Source: Hyphomicrobiaceae bacterium
Lineage (GTDB): Bacteria > Pseudomonadota > Alphaproteobacteria > Rhizobiales > Hyphomicrobiaceae
NCBI GenBank assembly: GCA_020442165.1
Contig: JAGRKV010000019.1
Location: forward strand, 1 to 64,000
Reading direction: 5' to 3'
DNA: 64,000 bases
The translations under genes and the position numbers were made by a program. This document shows positions 53,316-62,681 of the stretch, in pieces (the stretch's first letter is position 1; every line of letters starts with the position of its first letter). The notes beneath the pieces are model-generated. The model was given only the letters and a program-made list of their open reading frames with translations. It did not search any database and was not told the origin of the DNA.

Positions 53316-53655
53316 AGCAGGACTATGATCCGAGCGCTGTCACCAGCCGCTATGCCAAGCCACGGGTTGATCGCATTGGGCCAAACAGAAATCGCGTTGG
53401 CGCAAACAGAAAAGGAGTGGCCGGGGAGACCACTCCTTTTCCAGGCCGAAGCTCATGGGCTTGGCCATATGACAGAGCAGAGGGACTGGGGATCTGCTCC
53501 GTTCGTCGCTGACGCCCTGGGGGCAGAGCGTGGTAACAGTGCGACGCGATACGAAACTGCTTCAGCGATGTCGGTATTCATCTCTTTATTTGCGATTCGC
53601 TTCAAGATGAAATCACTACGTTGCATCAACACTCATGCAGGGTTCGGCTAAGACA
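53316..53655. other. Intergenic region holding a terminator only
   Basis: A 340-base spacer between the SDR gene and azlD. It contains the hairpin given at 53410-53440. The remaining sequence has lower GC near 53560-53640 and no convincing reading frame. Confidence 0.45.
53410..53440. terminator. Bidirectional intrinsic terminator
   Basis: AAAAGGAGTGG (53410-53420), nine-base loop, CCACTCCTTTT (53430-53440). The A/T ends of the perfect stem provide a short U-tract in both directions, fitting the convergent SDR and azlD genes. Confidence 0.7.
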
Positions 53656-54048
53656 TCATGGTCCCATGATAGATTGCCCTGCGACGAGCACGACGGCAGC
53701 CGTGACGACACCAAAAGAGATGCGCCGCCCGAACAGCAAATAGACACCAAGCCCACACAGCATTGCGAGTACCCGCACCAGGAGCGGCACACCGCCGAGC
53801 GCACCGGCAGGAAACACCACAAGCCGCGTCACCAATGCCGCGACAAGTGCCGTGGAAACCGCGCGCACCCAGCGGAACAACTCGCTGTCGACATCGATGT
53901 TGCGCCCGAGAATGAGACCCAGCCACCGCCACGGCTCATGCGTTGCCAAAGAGATAACCGTCAGGATGAGCGCGAGCGTAAGTCCAGTAGGTAGTGTGCC
54001 CGACGCTGCGCCTGCCGCCTGGGTGACCTCGTGCAGAGAAGAAGTCAT
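53656..54048 (-). CDS. azlD: AzlD-type branched-chain amino acid exporter subunit
   Basis: A 130-residue four-helix membrane protein. The ATG 54048 overlaps the stop of azlC by ATGA. It has the AzlD pattern of hydrophobic helices with RWVRAVSTALVAALVTRLVVFP between them. With AzlC it forms a two-component exporter of branched-chain or similar amino acids. The substrate is a family inference. Confidence 0.88.
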   Translation of the reverse strand: MTSSLHEVTQAAGAASGTLPTGLTLALILTVISLATHEPWRWLGLILGRNIDVDSELFRWVRAVSTALVAALVTRLVVFPAGALGGVPLLVRVLAMLCGLGVYLLFGRRISFGVVTAAVVLVAGQSIMGP

Positions 54049-54809
54049 CCCGTCCCCCTGCTTCGCACAACGAAACGCGCGATCGAGCCCCCGATGATCC
54101 CTGCAAGAAGCAGATCAAAACCGGGAAATGCAACATAAAGCGGTGGGCCCAGAAAACCGCCCAGAACAATCGCAAGTCTGTCGGCCTCGCCTGATGCTGA
54201 CGCAATCAGCGACAGCAAGAAGTAGATCGGCGTCAGGAGCAGCAGCACCGCCTCCACGACATGTGGAACGCTGCCTGCAAGTTCGAAGCCCGCCCATGTG
54301 CCCGCCAGTGTTGCAAGCACAAGCCCGGTGCCAATGCCGATGAAATGGTCCATGCGCAGCTCGGACGGTACCAGTGGAAGTCTCCGCCACCCCTCCATCC
54401 ACGCAGTCACGGCAATGAAGTGCCCCGCCACAAGATAGCGCCAGCGCGTTGCCCGCTTGCCCTTCAGCAAAGGCATCAGCAACACGCTCATCGGCAGCAG
54501 CCGCATACCCGTCAGCGTCACCGCCAGCGTGCCAGCCATCAGCGAACCGCCGCGCGCGATCTGATCGAGCAGCACGACCTGCGCGGGAAGCGCGAAAAAA
54601 ACGCCCATCATGAAGACCGAGTTGCCAAGCGAGAACCCGGCGTCACGGGCAAGAGCGCCATAACCAGCAGCAGAAGCGAACAGAATGATACCGGGCACGG
54701 TGAGCGCTACGGCCATACCGCGCATGAAGGCCTGTCTCGGCGTCACCCCTTGCCAGTTGTCATTACGGCCGGGGCCGGCGGGCAACTCATAGTCCTCGGC
54801 AGGTGTCAC
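54045..54809 (-). CDS. azlC: AzlC-type branched-chain amino acid exporter subunit
   Basis: A 254-residue membrane protein with GTG start 54809. It has seven to eight helices beginning with AFMRGMAVALTVPGIILFAS, the family stretch SLGNSVFMMGVFFALPAQVVL, and GTLAVTLTGMRLLPMSVLLMP. It is translated together with azlD. The pair is thought to export hydrophobic amino acids under overload. Confidence 0.9.
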   Translation of the reverse strand: MTPAEDYELPAGPGRNDNWQGVTPRQAFMRGMAVALTVPGIILFASAAGYGALARDAGFSLGNSVFMMGVFFALPAQVVLLDQIARGGSLMAGTLAVTLTGMRLLPMSVLLMPLLKGKRATRWRYLVAGHFIAVTAWMEGWRRLPLVPSELRMDHFIGIGTGLVLATLAGTWAGFELAGSVPHVVEAVLLLLTPIYFLLSLIASASGEADRLAIVLGGFLGPPLYVAFPGFDLLLAGIIGGSIARFVVRSRGTG

Positions 54810-54949
54810 GGGGCAGGCGCTCTTGCAGGCTGTTGGCTAGAAGGATCGCCACACCCTACTGCCTTATCGGGGCGGGGGAAATGGCCGGCCACCTGACCAG
54901 CCGCAACCCCCGCCATCAGTTGTATTGCCTGGATTTCCACGCAACTCCG

Positions 54950-56044
54950 CTAAGCCTTGCAGACGTAATAGTAGTTCTGGATGTCGTGCTCCAACTCATG
55001 CACCTCCACTGTGCCGAAGCCTGCCTCCCGGAACATCTGCTCAGCCAGCTCCCGGCCCCACATGGCACCGAGCCCGTCGCCACCCTGCGCCAGCGACACC
55101 GTCATGCAGTGCATGCACGAGATCGTATAGAAGAACGACCCCAGCGGAGCGTCGAGGTTCTTGCTGTGCTCGCTCGAACCTTTGATGTCCTGGGCGATAT
55201 AGACGCCGTCCGGTCCCAGCGCCCGGCGAATGCCCTTCAGCATGTTGGCAGGCTTTGCCTGATCGTGGACCGCATCGAAGGTGGTAACGAGATCGAACCG
55301 TCCTTGCGGTGCCGTGCGGTCGAAGTCGGAAAGGTCGCGCACCTCGAATGTCGCGTTTTCAAGCCCGCGCGCCTCAGCCTGCGTGCGGGCCCACGCAATT
55401 GCGTCACCTGATAGGTCCATGCCACGGAATGAGGAATTCGGGAACGCTTCAGCAAGCTGGAGGATCGCACGACCACGCCCGCAGCCAAGGTCAAGCACCT
55501 GGATACCGCGCTCCAATCGCCCGATCAGCCCAGACACGAGAGGCAGTATGGCGGTTGTCAGTGCAGGCAGCACCGTCTGCCCGGATTCTTCAGCCATCAC
55601 CTCGTGGAAACGGCCGAACCGCTGGTAGGGCACGCCGCCGCCATTACGGAAGCACGCAACGATGTCGTCCTCGACGCCACCCAGAACCGCAAAGAACTGC
55701 GCCACAACGGCCATGTTCGCGTCGGCTGCCCGCGTGAGTCGCGCGGCATGCTCGGCCGGCAGCACATAGGTGCCGCTAACGCCATCGTGTTCGATGACTC
55801 GCGCGCAGACCATCGCGCCCAGCCATTCGCGCACATAGCGCTCGTCAAGCCCGGCGCGGCTGGCGATCGCTTGAGAGGTGGCCGGCGTCATGCCAGCCAT
55901 CGTGTCGAAAAGACCGGTGCGATGACCAACCGATGTCATGAGCATCAGTGCACCATCGTTGAACGCACCCACCAGGCGTTGCTCGAAGGCTGAAATACGA
56001 TCTGTGTCGGTGGCACGGGGGATTGGGGGACATGCAGTACACAT
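54950..56044 (-). CDS. Class I SAM-dependent methyltransferase with N-terminal winged helix
   Basis: A 364-residue protein. ATG 56044 has AGGAGA nine bases upstream. A winged-helix-like N-terminal region (about 25-100, MTSVGHRTGLFDTMAG, TSQAIASRAGLDERYVREWL) precedes the Rossmann methyltransferase with motif I VLDLGCGRGRAIL (about 179-191) and the acidic NSSFRGMDLSG. The layout matches the Rv2258c-like group, related to O-methyltransferases of small molecules. The substrate is unknown. The gene follows the clpA terminator and probably has its own promoter. Confidence 0.85.
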   Translation of the reverse strand: MCTACPPIPRATDTDRISAFEQRLVGAFNDGALMLMTSVGHRTGLFDTMAGMTPATSQAIASRAGLDERYVREWLGAMVCARVIEHDGVSGTYVLPAEHAARLTRAADANMAVVAQFFAVLGGVEDDIVACFRNGGGVPYQRFGRFHEVMAEESGQTVLPALTTAILPLVSGLIGRLERGIQVLDLGCGRGRAILQLAEAFPNSSFRGMDLSGDAIAWARTQAEARGLENATFEVRDLSDFDRTAPQGRFDLVTTFDAVHDQAKPANMLKGIRRALGPDGVYIAQDIKGSSEHSKNLDAPLGSFFYTISCMHCMTVSLAQGGDGLGAMWGRELAEQMFREAGFGTVEVHELEHDIQNYYYVCKA

Positions 56045-56179
56045 GAGGGTTTCTCCTGTTGATTGAGGACCCGCGCAGCACACGCTTTGCACCGCGCGAT
56101 GAAGTCGTGGTGACTAGCCGCCACCATCCCGCCAAGCTGTCCCTCCAGGAACTGACACCTCGCGCCAACATTGATTGCG

Positions 56180-56217
56180 CAAAAACGCGAAAGGCTGCCA
56201 GCGATGCACTGGCAGCC
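56180..56217 (-). terminator. Intrinsic terminator of clpA
   Basis: Read on the minus strand, GGCTGCCAG (56217-56209), TGCATCG loop, CTGGCAGCC (56201-56193) is followed by TTTCGCGTTTTT. The nine-pair stem with a T-rich tail lies 35 bases after the clpA stop. Confidence 0.8.
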
Positions 56218-56251
56218 CCCACGAACAGAACGAACCCATTAGCGTCCCGGC

Positions 56252-58732
56252 TTATTCGCCCTTCTTCGGACGCGGCACACTGGGCACACTACCGGCGGCT
56301 CCGCCACTCCCGCGCGTACCAGCCCCACCCTTATCCTTCTTGTCCTTCGGACCAGGCAGGGCTTTGCGCACCGTGGCACCGACCAGCGCCTCTTGCGGCT
56401 CGTCACCCTCATCGTCGTCATCATCCCGATCGGCCGCCTTGGGACGCTTGGCGAGATCCAACGGCAGGTACTCGAACGCCAGCTTGGCGTCTTCGCCCTC
56501 GCCTTCGACGAGCACCCGGACCGTACCGCCGTTTTCGAGCTGGCCGAACAGCAGCTCTTCCGCCAGCGGCCGCTTGATGTACTCCTGAATTACGCGCGCC
56601 AAAGGACGGGCACCGAACTTCTCATCGTAGCCCTTCTCGGCAAGCCACTTCTGCGCCGCCTCGGTCAGCTCGATGGTAACGCTGCGGTCAGCAAGCTGCG
56701 CCTCCAGCTGGAAGATGAACTTCTCCACCACCTTGGCGATAACTTCAGGCGCCAGTCCGGCAAACGGAATGACCGCATCAAGCCGATTGCGGAACTCGGG
56801 CGTGAAGAGCCGGTTCACGGCCTCCGTATCTTCACCCTCGCGCTTGGCACGGTTGAAGCCCATCGGCGGCTTTGCCATGTCGGATGCGCCCGCATTCGTC
56901 GTCATGATGAGCACGACGTTGCGGAAGTCGACCGACTTGCCGTTGTGGTCGGTGAGCTTGCCGTGATCCATGACCTGCAACAGGATGTTGAAGAGATCTG
57001 GATGGGCCTTCTCAATCTCATCGAGCAGCAGCACGCTATGGGGATGCTGATCGACGCCATCGGTCAAGAGACCGCCCTGGTCGAAGCCCACATAGCCCGG
57101 AGGCGCGCCGATCAACCGCGATACGGTGTGCTTTTCCATGTATTCCGACATGTCGAAGCGCAGCAACTCCACGCCCATGAGGCTGGCAAGCTGCTTGGCG
57201 ACTTCGGTCTTGCCGACACCCGTGGGGCCGGAGAACAGATAGCAACCGATCGGTTTTTCTGGCTCGCGCAGTCCGGCGCGCGCAAGCTTGATCGACGATG
57301 TCAGCGACTCGATCGCGCGGTTCTGTCCGAACACGAGCCGCTTGAGGTCCTTCTCCAGATTGGCGATCACCTCGGCATCAGACTTGGTGACGGTCTTGGG
57401 CGGAATCCGCGCCATGGTCGCAACCGTCGCCTCGATCTCCTTGACGCCGATCTTCTTCTTCCGCTTGCCGGCCTGCAGCAGCATCTGCGAAGCGCCCGTC
57501 TCATCGATCACATCGATCGCCTTGTCAGGCAACTTGCGATCGTGGATGTAGCGTGCCGACAGCTCCACCGCCGCCTTGACGGCATCGTTGGTGTACTTGA
57601 GCTGGTGGAACTCCTCGAAGTAGGGCTTCAGGCCGCGCACGATCTCGATCGCATCCTCGACCGTCGGCTCCTTGACGTCGATCTTCTGGAAGCGGCGAAC
57701 GAGCGCGCGATCCTTCTCGAAGTGCTGGCGGTATTCCTTGTAGGTGGTCGAGCCGATGCACCTGACCGTCCCGGACTGCAGTGCGGGCTTGAGCAGGTTG
57801 GAAGCGTCCATCGCGCCGCCCGACGTTGCGCCAGCACCGATCACGGTGTGGATCTCGTCGATGAAGAGTACAGCACCTGGATAATTCTCGATCTCGCGCA
57901 TCACCGCTTTGAGGCGTTCCTCGAAGTCGCCACGATAGCGCGTGCCGGCAAGCAGCGCGCCCATATCTAGCGCGAAGATGGTTGCGTCCTGCAGTACCTC
58001 GGGCACCTCGCCCTTGATGATCTTGCGTGCAAGCCCCTCGGCGATGGCCGTCTTGCCGACGCCAGGATCGCCCACCAGCAGCGGATTGTTCTTCTGCCGG
58101 CGGCAAAGCACCTGGATGGTCCGCATCACCTCAGCCTCGCGGCCGATCAGCGGATCGATCTTGCCGTCGCGCGCCTTCTTGTTCAGGTTGACGCAGTAAG
58201 AATTGAGCGCGTCCTGGCCAGACTTCTTCTCTTCGCCGTCGCGCGCATGCTCCTCGTCAACCCCGCTCACCGGGCGCGGCTCCGACATGCCCGGCCGCTT
58301 CGCCAGACCGTGCGAGATGTATTGGATGGCGTCGAACCGCGTCATGTCCTGCTCCTGCAGGAAATATGCGGCATGGCTTTCGCGCTCGGCAAAGATTGCC
58401 ACCAGCACGTTGGCGCCCGTCACCTCTTCGCGGCCCGATGACTGTACATGCACCACCGCGCGGTGGATGACACGCTGGAAGCCCTGAGTGGGCGTCGCTT
58501 CGGAACTCGCCTGCATGACAAGGTAATCGAGCTCGTTATCGAGGAACTCGATAATCCTGTGGCGAAGCTTGTCGAGATCGACGCTGCACGCGCGCATCAC
58601 TGCGGACGCATCGCGATCATCGACCAGGGCAAGCAGAAGATGCTCGAGTGTCGCTGCTTCGTGACTGCGTTCGTTGGCGTATTCCAGAGCACGATGCAGA
58701 GCGGTTTCGAGGCTCTTTGAGAATGATGGCAC
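56252..58732 (-). CDS. clpA: ATP-dependent Clp protease ATP-binding subunit ClpA
   Basis: An 826-residue Hsp100 unfoldase feeding substrates to ClpP. Order: Clp N-domain (about 1-145), AAA+ D1 with Walker A GDPGVGKTAIAEG (221-233) and FIDEIHTVIGAG, then D2 with SGPTGVGKTEVAKQL (501-515) and LLDEIEKAHPD. The C-terminal tail of about 60 residues (DDDDDEGDE, then GGAGTRGSGGAAGS) is longer and less ordered than in E. coli ClpA. clpS lies seven bases upstream on the same strand, so both form one operon. Confidence 0.96.
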   Translation of the reverse strand: MPSFSKSLETALHRALEYANERSHEAATLEHLLLALVDDRDASAVMRACSVDLDKLRHRIIEFLDNELDYLVMQASSEATPTQGFQRVIHRAVVHVQSSGREEVTGANVLVAIFAERESHAAYFLQEQDMTRFDAIQYISHGLAKRPGMSEPRPVSGVDEEHARDGEEKKSGQDALNSYCVNLNKKARDGKIDPLIGREAEVMRTIQVLCRRQKNNPLLVGDPGVGKTAIAEGLARKIIKGEVPEVLQDATIFALDMGALLAGTRYRGDFEERLKAVMREIENYPGAVLFIDEIHTVIGAGATSGGAMDASNLLKPALQSGTVRCIGSTTYKEYRQHFEKDRALVRRFQKIDVKEPTVEDAIEIVRGLKPYFEEFHQLKYTNDAVKAAVELSARYIHDRKLPDKAIDVIDETGASQMLLQAGKRKKKIGVKEIEATVATMARIPPKTVTKSDAEVIANLEKDLKRLVFGQNRAIESLTSSIKLARAGLREPEKPIGCYLFSGPTGVGKTEVAKQLASLMGVELLRFDMSEYMEKHTVSRLIGAPPGYVGFDQGGLLTDGVDQHPHSVLLLDEIEKAHPDLFNILLQVMDHGKLTDHNGKSVDFRNVVLIMTTNAGASDMAKPPMGFNRAKREGEDTEAVNRLFTPEFRNRLDAVIPFAGLAPEVIAKVVEKFIFQLEAQLADRSVTIELTEAAQKWLAEKGYDEKFGARPLARVIQEYIKRPLAEELLFGQLENGGTVRVLVEGEGEDAKLAFEYLPLDLAKRPKAADRDDDDDEGDEPQEALVGATVRKALPGPKDKKDKGGAGTRGSGGAAGSVPSVPRPKKGE

Positions 58733-58739
58733 TGGCCTT

Positions 58740-59108
58740 CTACTCCTTCTCCATGGTGCATCTGAGAGGATGCTGGTTCTGGCGTGCGAAATCCATCACC
58801 TGAGTGACTTTGGTTTCCGCCACCTCGAACGTATAAACACCGCAAAGTCCGACGCCCTTGTGATGGACGTGCAGCATGATCCGCGTGGCATCCTCGCGGC
58901 CCTTGTTGAAGAACCGCTCCAGCACGAGCACGACGAACTCCATCGGCGTGTAGTCGTCGTTGAGCAGCAGAACTTTGTAGAGGCTGGGCTTCTTTGTTTT
59001 CGGTCGCGTCTTGGTGACGATACCCGTGCGGCCTTCCTCGTCGCCGCCCTTGTCGCCGTCGCCGTCGCCCTTATCGCCCGCCATCTGAATCGCTTGTATC
59101 TTGCTCAT
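58740..59108 (-). CDS. clpS: ATP-dependent Clp protease adaptor ClpS
   Basis: A 122-residue adaptor delivering N-degron proteins to ClpA. ATG 59108. A disordered, charged leader ([16 protein letters not shown]) precedes the core with [39 protein letters not shown] and a C-terminal [14 protein letters not shown]. The core is complete, including the [10 protein letters not shown] substrate-binding signature. It heads the clpS-clpA operon. Confidence 0.95.
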   Translation of the reverse strand: MSKIQAIQMAGDKGDGDGDKGGDEEGRTGIVTKTRPKTKKPSLYKVLLLNDDYTPMEFVVLVLERFFNKGREDATRIMLHVHHKGVGLCGVYTFEVAETKVTQVMDFARQNQHPLRCTMEKE

Positions 59109-59433
59109 GCCAGTATTCCGCACTCCACGCGGATTGCCGTCCGTTGCCGCCATCAGGCCATGTCCAGCTTTCGACAGCATCTCACTTGTACGGCTACCAC
59201 GTCCACTCTCGCAATTGCGTCGTAGGAAAGCAGGTAACAACATTGCGAGCATTTCCAAATTGATCGTACCGGTTTTGCCGCCACTCCGCCTCACACCCTA
59301 TTGCGCAGATAAGACCCTGCCCCTTGCCGGAAGGTTACGTCATGCTGACCGTAATGTTGGGTGTTTTCGAGACAAAAAAAGACCCGGCCAGACGACCGGG
59401 TCCAATTTGCTCAAAATCCAGCGCTCCAGGACG
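59109..59433. other. Spacer between clpS and the phasin gene, with a terminator
   Basis: A 325-base region on the 5' side of clpS. Its last part contains the phasin terminator at 59374-59402. The rest is promoter space for clpS without further recognisable features. Confidence 0.45.
59374..59402 (-). terminator. Intrinsic terminator of the phasin gene
   Basis: On the minus strand GACCCGG, an eight-base loop, CCGGGTC and then TTTTTTT, 32 bases after the phasin stop. A strong seven-pair stem followed by seven Ts. Confidence 0.9.
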
Positions 59434-59763
59434 TCAGCGGCCCTGTTGCATCAGCTTCTCGACCGGCCGGTAGGCCTCCTTCGCCAGCTCAGCGTACATG
59501 GAGCCGACCTTGGCCATCTGATGCATATACTCGTCGTAGCTGCGCTTGACGTACTTGGTCTGGATGTCCATGGCCTGCTCAAGCGACTTGGCGCCCAAAA
59601 GCTTCTCGAACGTGGACGTACCATCTTCGAAGGACCGCTTGGTGTAGTCGGAAAACTCAGCCGCAATGGCCTGCCAGCCCTTGGTCATCTCGCCAAACAT
59701 CTTCATGGCAGAATCCATGTTGCCCTGGCTCATCTTCTGCAAGTCCGTGAATCCGCTCATCAT
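59434..59763 (-). CDS. Phasin family protein
   Basis: A 109-residue helical protein from ATG 59763, with GAGG upstream. The pattern MFGEMTKGWQAIAAEFSDYTKRSFEDGTS followed by LEQAMDIQTKYVKRSYDEYMHQM is the Phasin_2 type, coating polyhydroxyalkanoate granules. Its dedicated strong terminator fits an abundant single-gene transcript. Presence of a phasin implies PHA metabolism in the host. Confidence 0.92.
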   Translation of the reverse strand: MMSGFTDLQKMSQGNMDSAMKMFGEMTKGWQAIAAEFSDYTKRSFEDGTSTFEKLLGAKSLEQAMDIQTKYVKRSYDEYMHQMAKVGSMYAELAKEAYRPVEKLMQQGR

Positions 59764-60143
59764 GACGACACCTCGTAGGGTTGGGGCGGGCCTCAGGGCC
59801 CGGGGAAGATTTCTGTCGGAAATGTTGCGTTGCACAATTTCCTTGTCCTACAGATAGTCCTGCATTCCAAACTCTGCAAGGGATTTTTGCTGCGTCGCAC
59901 AAAAATCTACTTATTCAGGTTTCGAGTATTCCGTATTAACCGCGTTTTTCCATGACTGTGCCTAGACTTGGCTCTTATGGAGGCAGCAGGCGTCAAAAAG
60001 CTGCCCAACAATGATGTTCCCTTACCCGAACGGGAAAAGGGCATCAGCCGCGGGGGCGGGTCCAGATTTTGCGTCGCAATGACGCGGATCTTACTCGAAA
60101 CACCGCGGATATTCGCAGGGTTCGCGTTTCGAGTAGACGGATA
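59764..60143. other. Divergent promoter region of phasin and dac genes
   Basis: A 380-base spacer. The part nearest the phasin gene is pyrimidine-rich, and the middle includes AT-rich elements (TTATTCAGGTTTCGAGTATTCCGTATTAACCGCG near 59910-59945) compatible with promoters on either strand. No gene is evident. Confidence 0.4.
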
Positions 60144-61943
60144 ATGATCGGCTTCTGTCGAGCAGAGGGCAATTTTTGCCTCCGCATTGCGGGCTATATG
60201 TTGCAGATCGCTCTCGTGGCGTGGCCGCTCGTCGCTGCGCCAACTGCTGCATTTGCGGCTGAGCAATCGGCAATGGTTATCGACGCCAACACCGGCAAGG
60301 TTCTTTATAGTTCCGCTGCTGACGAGCGCCGTTATCCCGCCTCGCTCACCAAGATGATGACGCTCTACCTCACCTTCGATCTGATCGAAAAGAAGCGTCT
60401 ATCCTACTCCAGCCGCATCAAGATCAGTGCCCAGGCAGCCAGCCAGCCACCGTCAAAGCTGGAGCTGGAACCCGGAGAGACAATTTCGGTACGCGATGCC
60501 ATCGGCGCGCTGGTGACGAAGTCGGCCAACGACATCGCCGTGGCCCTGGCGGAACATATCGCCGGCAGCGAAGAGAATTTCGCCCGCCTGATGACCCACA
60601 AGGCCCACGAAATCGGCATGTCGAAGACGACATTTCGCAATGCATCCGGGCTGCCCAATTCGGACCAGTATACCACCGCCCGCGACATGCTCACCCTCGC
60701 CTTGCGCCTGCAGGACGATTTTCCCGAGCATTACAAAGCGTTTGCGACCCGCAGCTTCAGCTACAATGGCTCCAGCTACCGCAACCACAACACGCTGCTC
60801 TATCATTACCGCGGCACAGAGGGCATCAAGACCGGATACACCAGGGCGTCCGGGTTCAATTTGGTGGCCGCCGTCCGTCGCGGCGACAAGCACCTTGTCG
60901 CCGCCGTATTTGGCGGCCCAACCGCTGGCCAGCGGAATTCCCGGATGCGCGCCATCCTTGACCGGGCATTCGCCAAGGCATCGTCCAAACGCACGCGCAA
61001 GTCAGCACCCCAGCTCATCGCCACACCGCGCCTGCTGAAACGGCCAGCACCCCCGTCGCGCCTGGCGCTGGCACCAACCAAGCCGCCGCCACTGCCCGCC
61101 ACCGCGCCAGAGGCTGCATCTGGCACCACACCAGGGGCCGCTGCGGCAACCTCACAAACAGCTGAACCCTCAGCGACCGACACCCGGATTTCGATTGCCC
61201 GCGTCCGTCGCATCGGCCTTGCCCAGCACTTTGCCAATAGACGCGAGGCACGCCGCACCACGGCAAAACAGCCCGCGGCTGCAAACCCGACGACGGATGA
61301 GCCCCCGACATCGATTGCCCAACTGATCGCGAACGCGGCCCGTGAGCGCTCCAGCGGGACCCCGAGCGCGCTCGGAATGCAGGTGAATGGTGCAATTACA
61401 CCGGTTCCCGGCACCGCTGCACCGGCCGCCCTGACCCCAGCCGAACCACCCGTCGCGGCAGCGGCGCCCGACACTTCGACGGCTCCGGCACCCGGCTCCA
61501 GCCTCGCCCCCGGCGCGACCAGCGAATTGCCGGGTCGCGAACCATCGACCCTGCAGGAGCAGCTCTCCAGAATCCTGGCCGAACATCGGCCATCGGTCAT
61601 GGAGAAGGCGCAGCGCACTGAGGTAAGTCGCGCCCCGCCCCGGCCCGAGCCCGCACTTCATGCCGACAGCGAACCAACGCCCCCGGTTGCTGGCACCGGT
61701 ACGCATCTGATCCAGATCGGAGCCTACAACAGCGCTGGTGAAGCCGAGCGCCAGTTGAGTGCCGCCCGGCAGCGAGCAGCAACGGTCCTGAGCCGCGCCT
61801 CTGAGCGAACCGAAACCGTCACCAAGGGCGAGCACAAGTTCTATCGCGCTCACTTCGCAGGTTTTGATTCTTCCGGCGCCACACAGGCCTGCCAGGAACT
61901 GCGCCGCCAGTCGATCGATTGCTTCGTCAAGCGCATCCGCTGA
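60144..61943 (+). CDS. D-alanyl-D-alanine carboxypeptidase (PBP5/6 family) with C-terminal SPOR domain
   Basis: A 599-residue periplasmic enzyme trimming peptidoglycan pentapeptides. ATG 60144 gives a signal peptide ending TAAFA|AEQ (about residue 38). The serine triad motifs are SLTK (nucleophile Ser67), SAN (127-129) and KTG (229-231). From about residue 290 to 500 lies a long Ala/Pro/Thr-rich linker, then the SPOR domain (about 520-597: HLIQIGAYNSAGEAERQL and KFYRAHFAGFDSSGATQACQ) that binds denuded septal glycans. The linker plus SPOR arrangement is common in Hyphomicrobiales and targets the enzyme to the division site. Confidence 0.94.
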   Translation: MIGFCRAEGNFCLRIAGYMLQIALVAWPLVAAPTAAFAAEQSAMVIDANTGKVLYSSAADERRYPASLTKMMTLYLTFDLIEKKRLSYSSRIKISAQAASQPPSKLELEPGETISVRDAIGALVTKSANDIAVALAEHIAGSEENFARLMTHKAHEIGMSKTTFRNASGLPNSDQYTTARDMLTLALRLQDDFPEHYKAFATRSFSYNGSSYRNHNTLLYHYRGTEGIKTGYTRASGFNLVAAVRRGDKHLVAAVFGGPTAGQRNSRMRAILDRAFAKASSKRTRKSAPQLIATPRLLKRPAPPSRLALAPTKPPPLPATAPEAASGTTPGAAAATSQTAEPSATDTRISIARVRRIGLAQHFANRREARRTTAKQPAAANPTTDEPPTSIAQLIANAARERSSGTPSALGMQVNGAITPVPGTAAPAALTPAEPPVAAAAPDTSTAPAPGSSLAPGATSELPGREPSTLQEQLSRILAEHRPSVMEKAQRTEVSRAPPRPEPALHADSEPTPPVAGTGTHLIQIGAYNSAGEAERQLSAARQRAATVLSRASERTETVTKGEHKFYRAHFAGFDSSGATQACQELRRQSIDCFVKRIR

Positions 61944-61973
61944 GCGCCGGACGGCATGTCTCCGGCCGGCATA

Positions 61974-62681
61974 TCAAGTGCCATCCAACGCATCCAGAAG
62001 CACGTCCTTTGCCTCGTTGATCTTGGCTGCCAGATAGGTCGACCCGCCGCGATCGGGATGCAGCCGCAACATCAATTCACGATGCGCCTTGCGGATCTCA
62101 TCGACGCCCGCTCCCTCCTGAAGTCCCAGTATTTCATAGGCCTCGGCCACACCCATGCGCCCATCAGGACCGCCAGAAAACCGTTCCTCGCCCCGCTTTA
62201 CGTCCTCTCGCCACGTCGGATGGACCTGATCGAGATAAGTTTCCAGTATCTGCGCTGATTGCGGATCAGCCACCCGGCAGTCCTGCCACAGCAAAGCAAG
62301 CTCCTCAGGCTTGAGGCTTTCGATTGGCCGGCCCTCGAAAAGACCCTTTAGCACCCGCCCAGTGATACGGCCGGTCTCCAGGTCAAGGCGCATTTCCAGA
62401 TGGTCCGTCACGACATGCGACGTCTGCCCCGCCGATGTCCCAGCTGCGCCGAAGCCTCCGCCCATCCCTGCTGCCGCAAAGAGCCAGAGCCCCAACATCG
62501 CCAATGGTGCGGCGAGCGGAAAAGCCCCGCGCAACAGAAGAAACAACGCCAGCCCCATTGCAACGGCGCCACCGAACAGGCGCATGCGCTGAGCAACCAC
62601 TGCTGGATTGGTCCGCATGAACCACCACAGCAACGCTCCGCCCCCAGCGAGGGCGCCCAAGACAACAGCGGCCCAGCGCAT
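61974..62681 (-). CDS. Membrane-anchored DnaJ-domain protein
   Basis: A 235-residue protein from ATG 62681. Two N-terminal helices (about 4-20 and 36-60) precede a cytosolic region and a C-terminal J domain (about 175-235) with the HPD motif in LHPDRGGST, so it can stimulate an Hsp70. The layout resembles DjlA/DjlC-type proteins. The start codon overlaps the stop of the VWA-like gene (TGATG), so the two are translationally coupled. Confidence 0.88.
   Translation of the reverse strand: MRWAAVVLGALAGGGALLWWFMRTNPAVVAQRMRLFGGAVAMGLALFLLLRGAFPLAAPLAMLGLWLFAAAGMGGGFGAAGTSAGQTSHVVTDHLEMRLDLETGRITGRVLKGLFEGRPIESLKPEELALLWQDCRVADPQSAQILETYLDQVHPTWREDVKRGEERFSGGPDGRMGVAEAYEILGLQEGAGVDEIRKAHRELMLRLHPDRGGSTYLAAKINEAKDVLLDALDGT

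Noticed and set aside
56393..57970. A 525-codon plus-strand frame opposite clpA
   Set aside because: It is antisense to the conserved clpA gene and reads as an Arg/Leu/His-rich shadow, a usual effect of GC-rich third positions; no start signal or family match.
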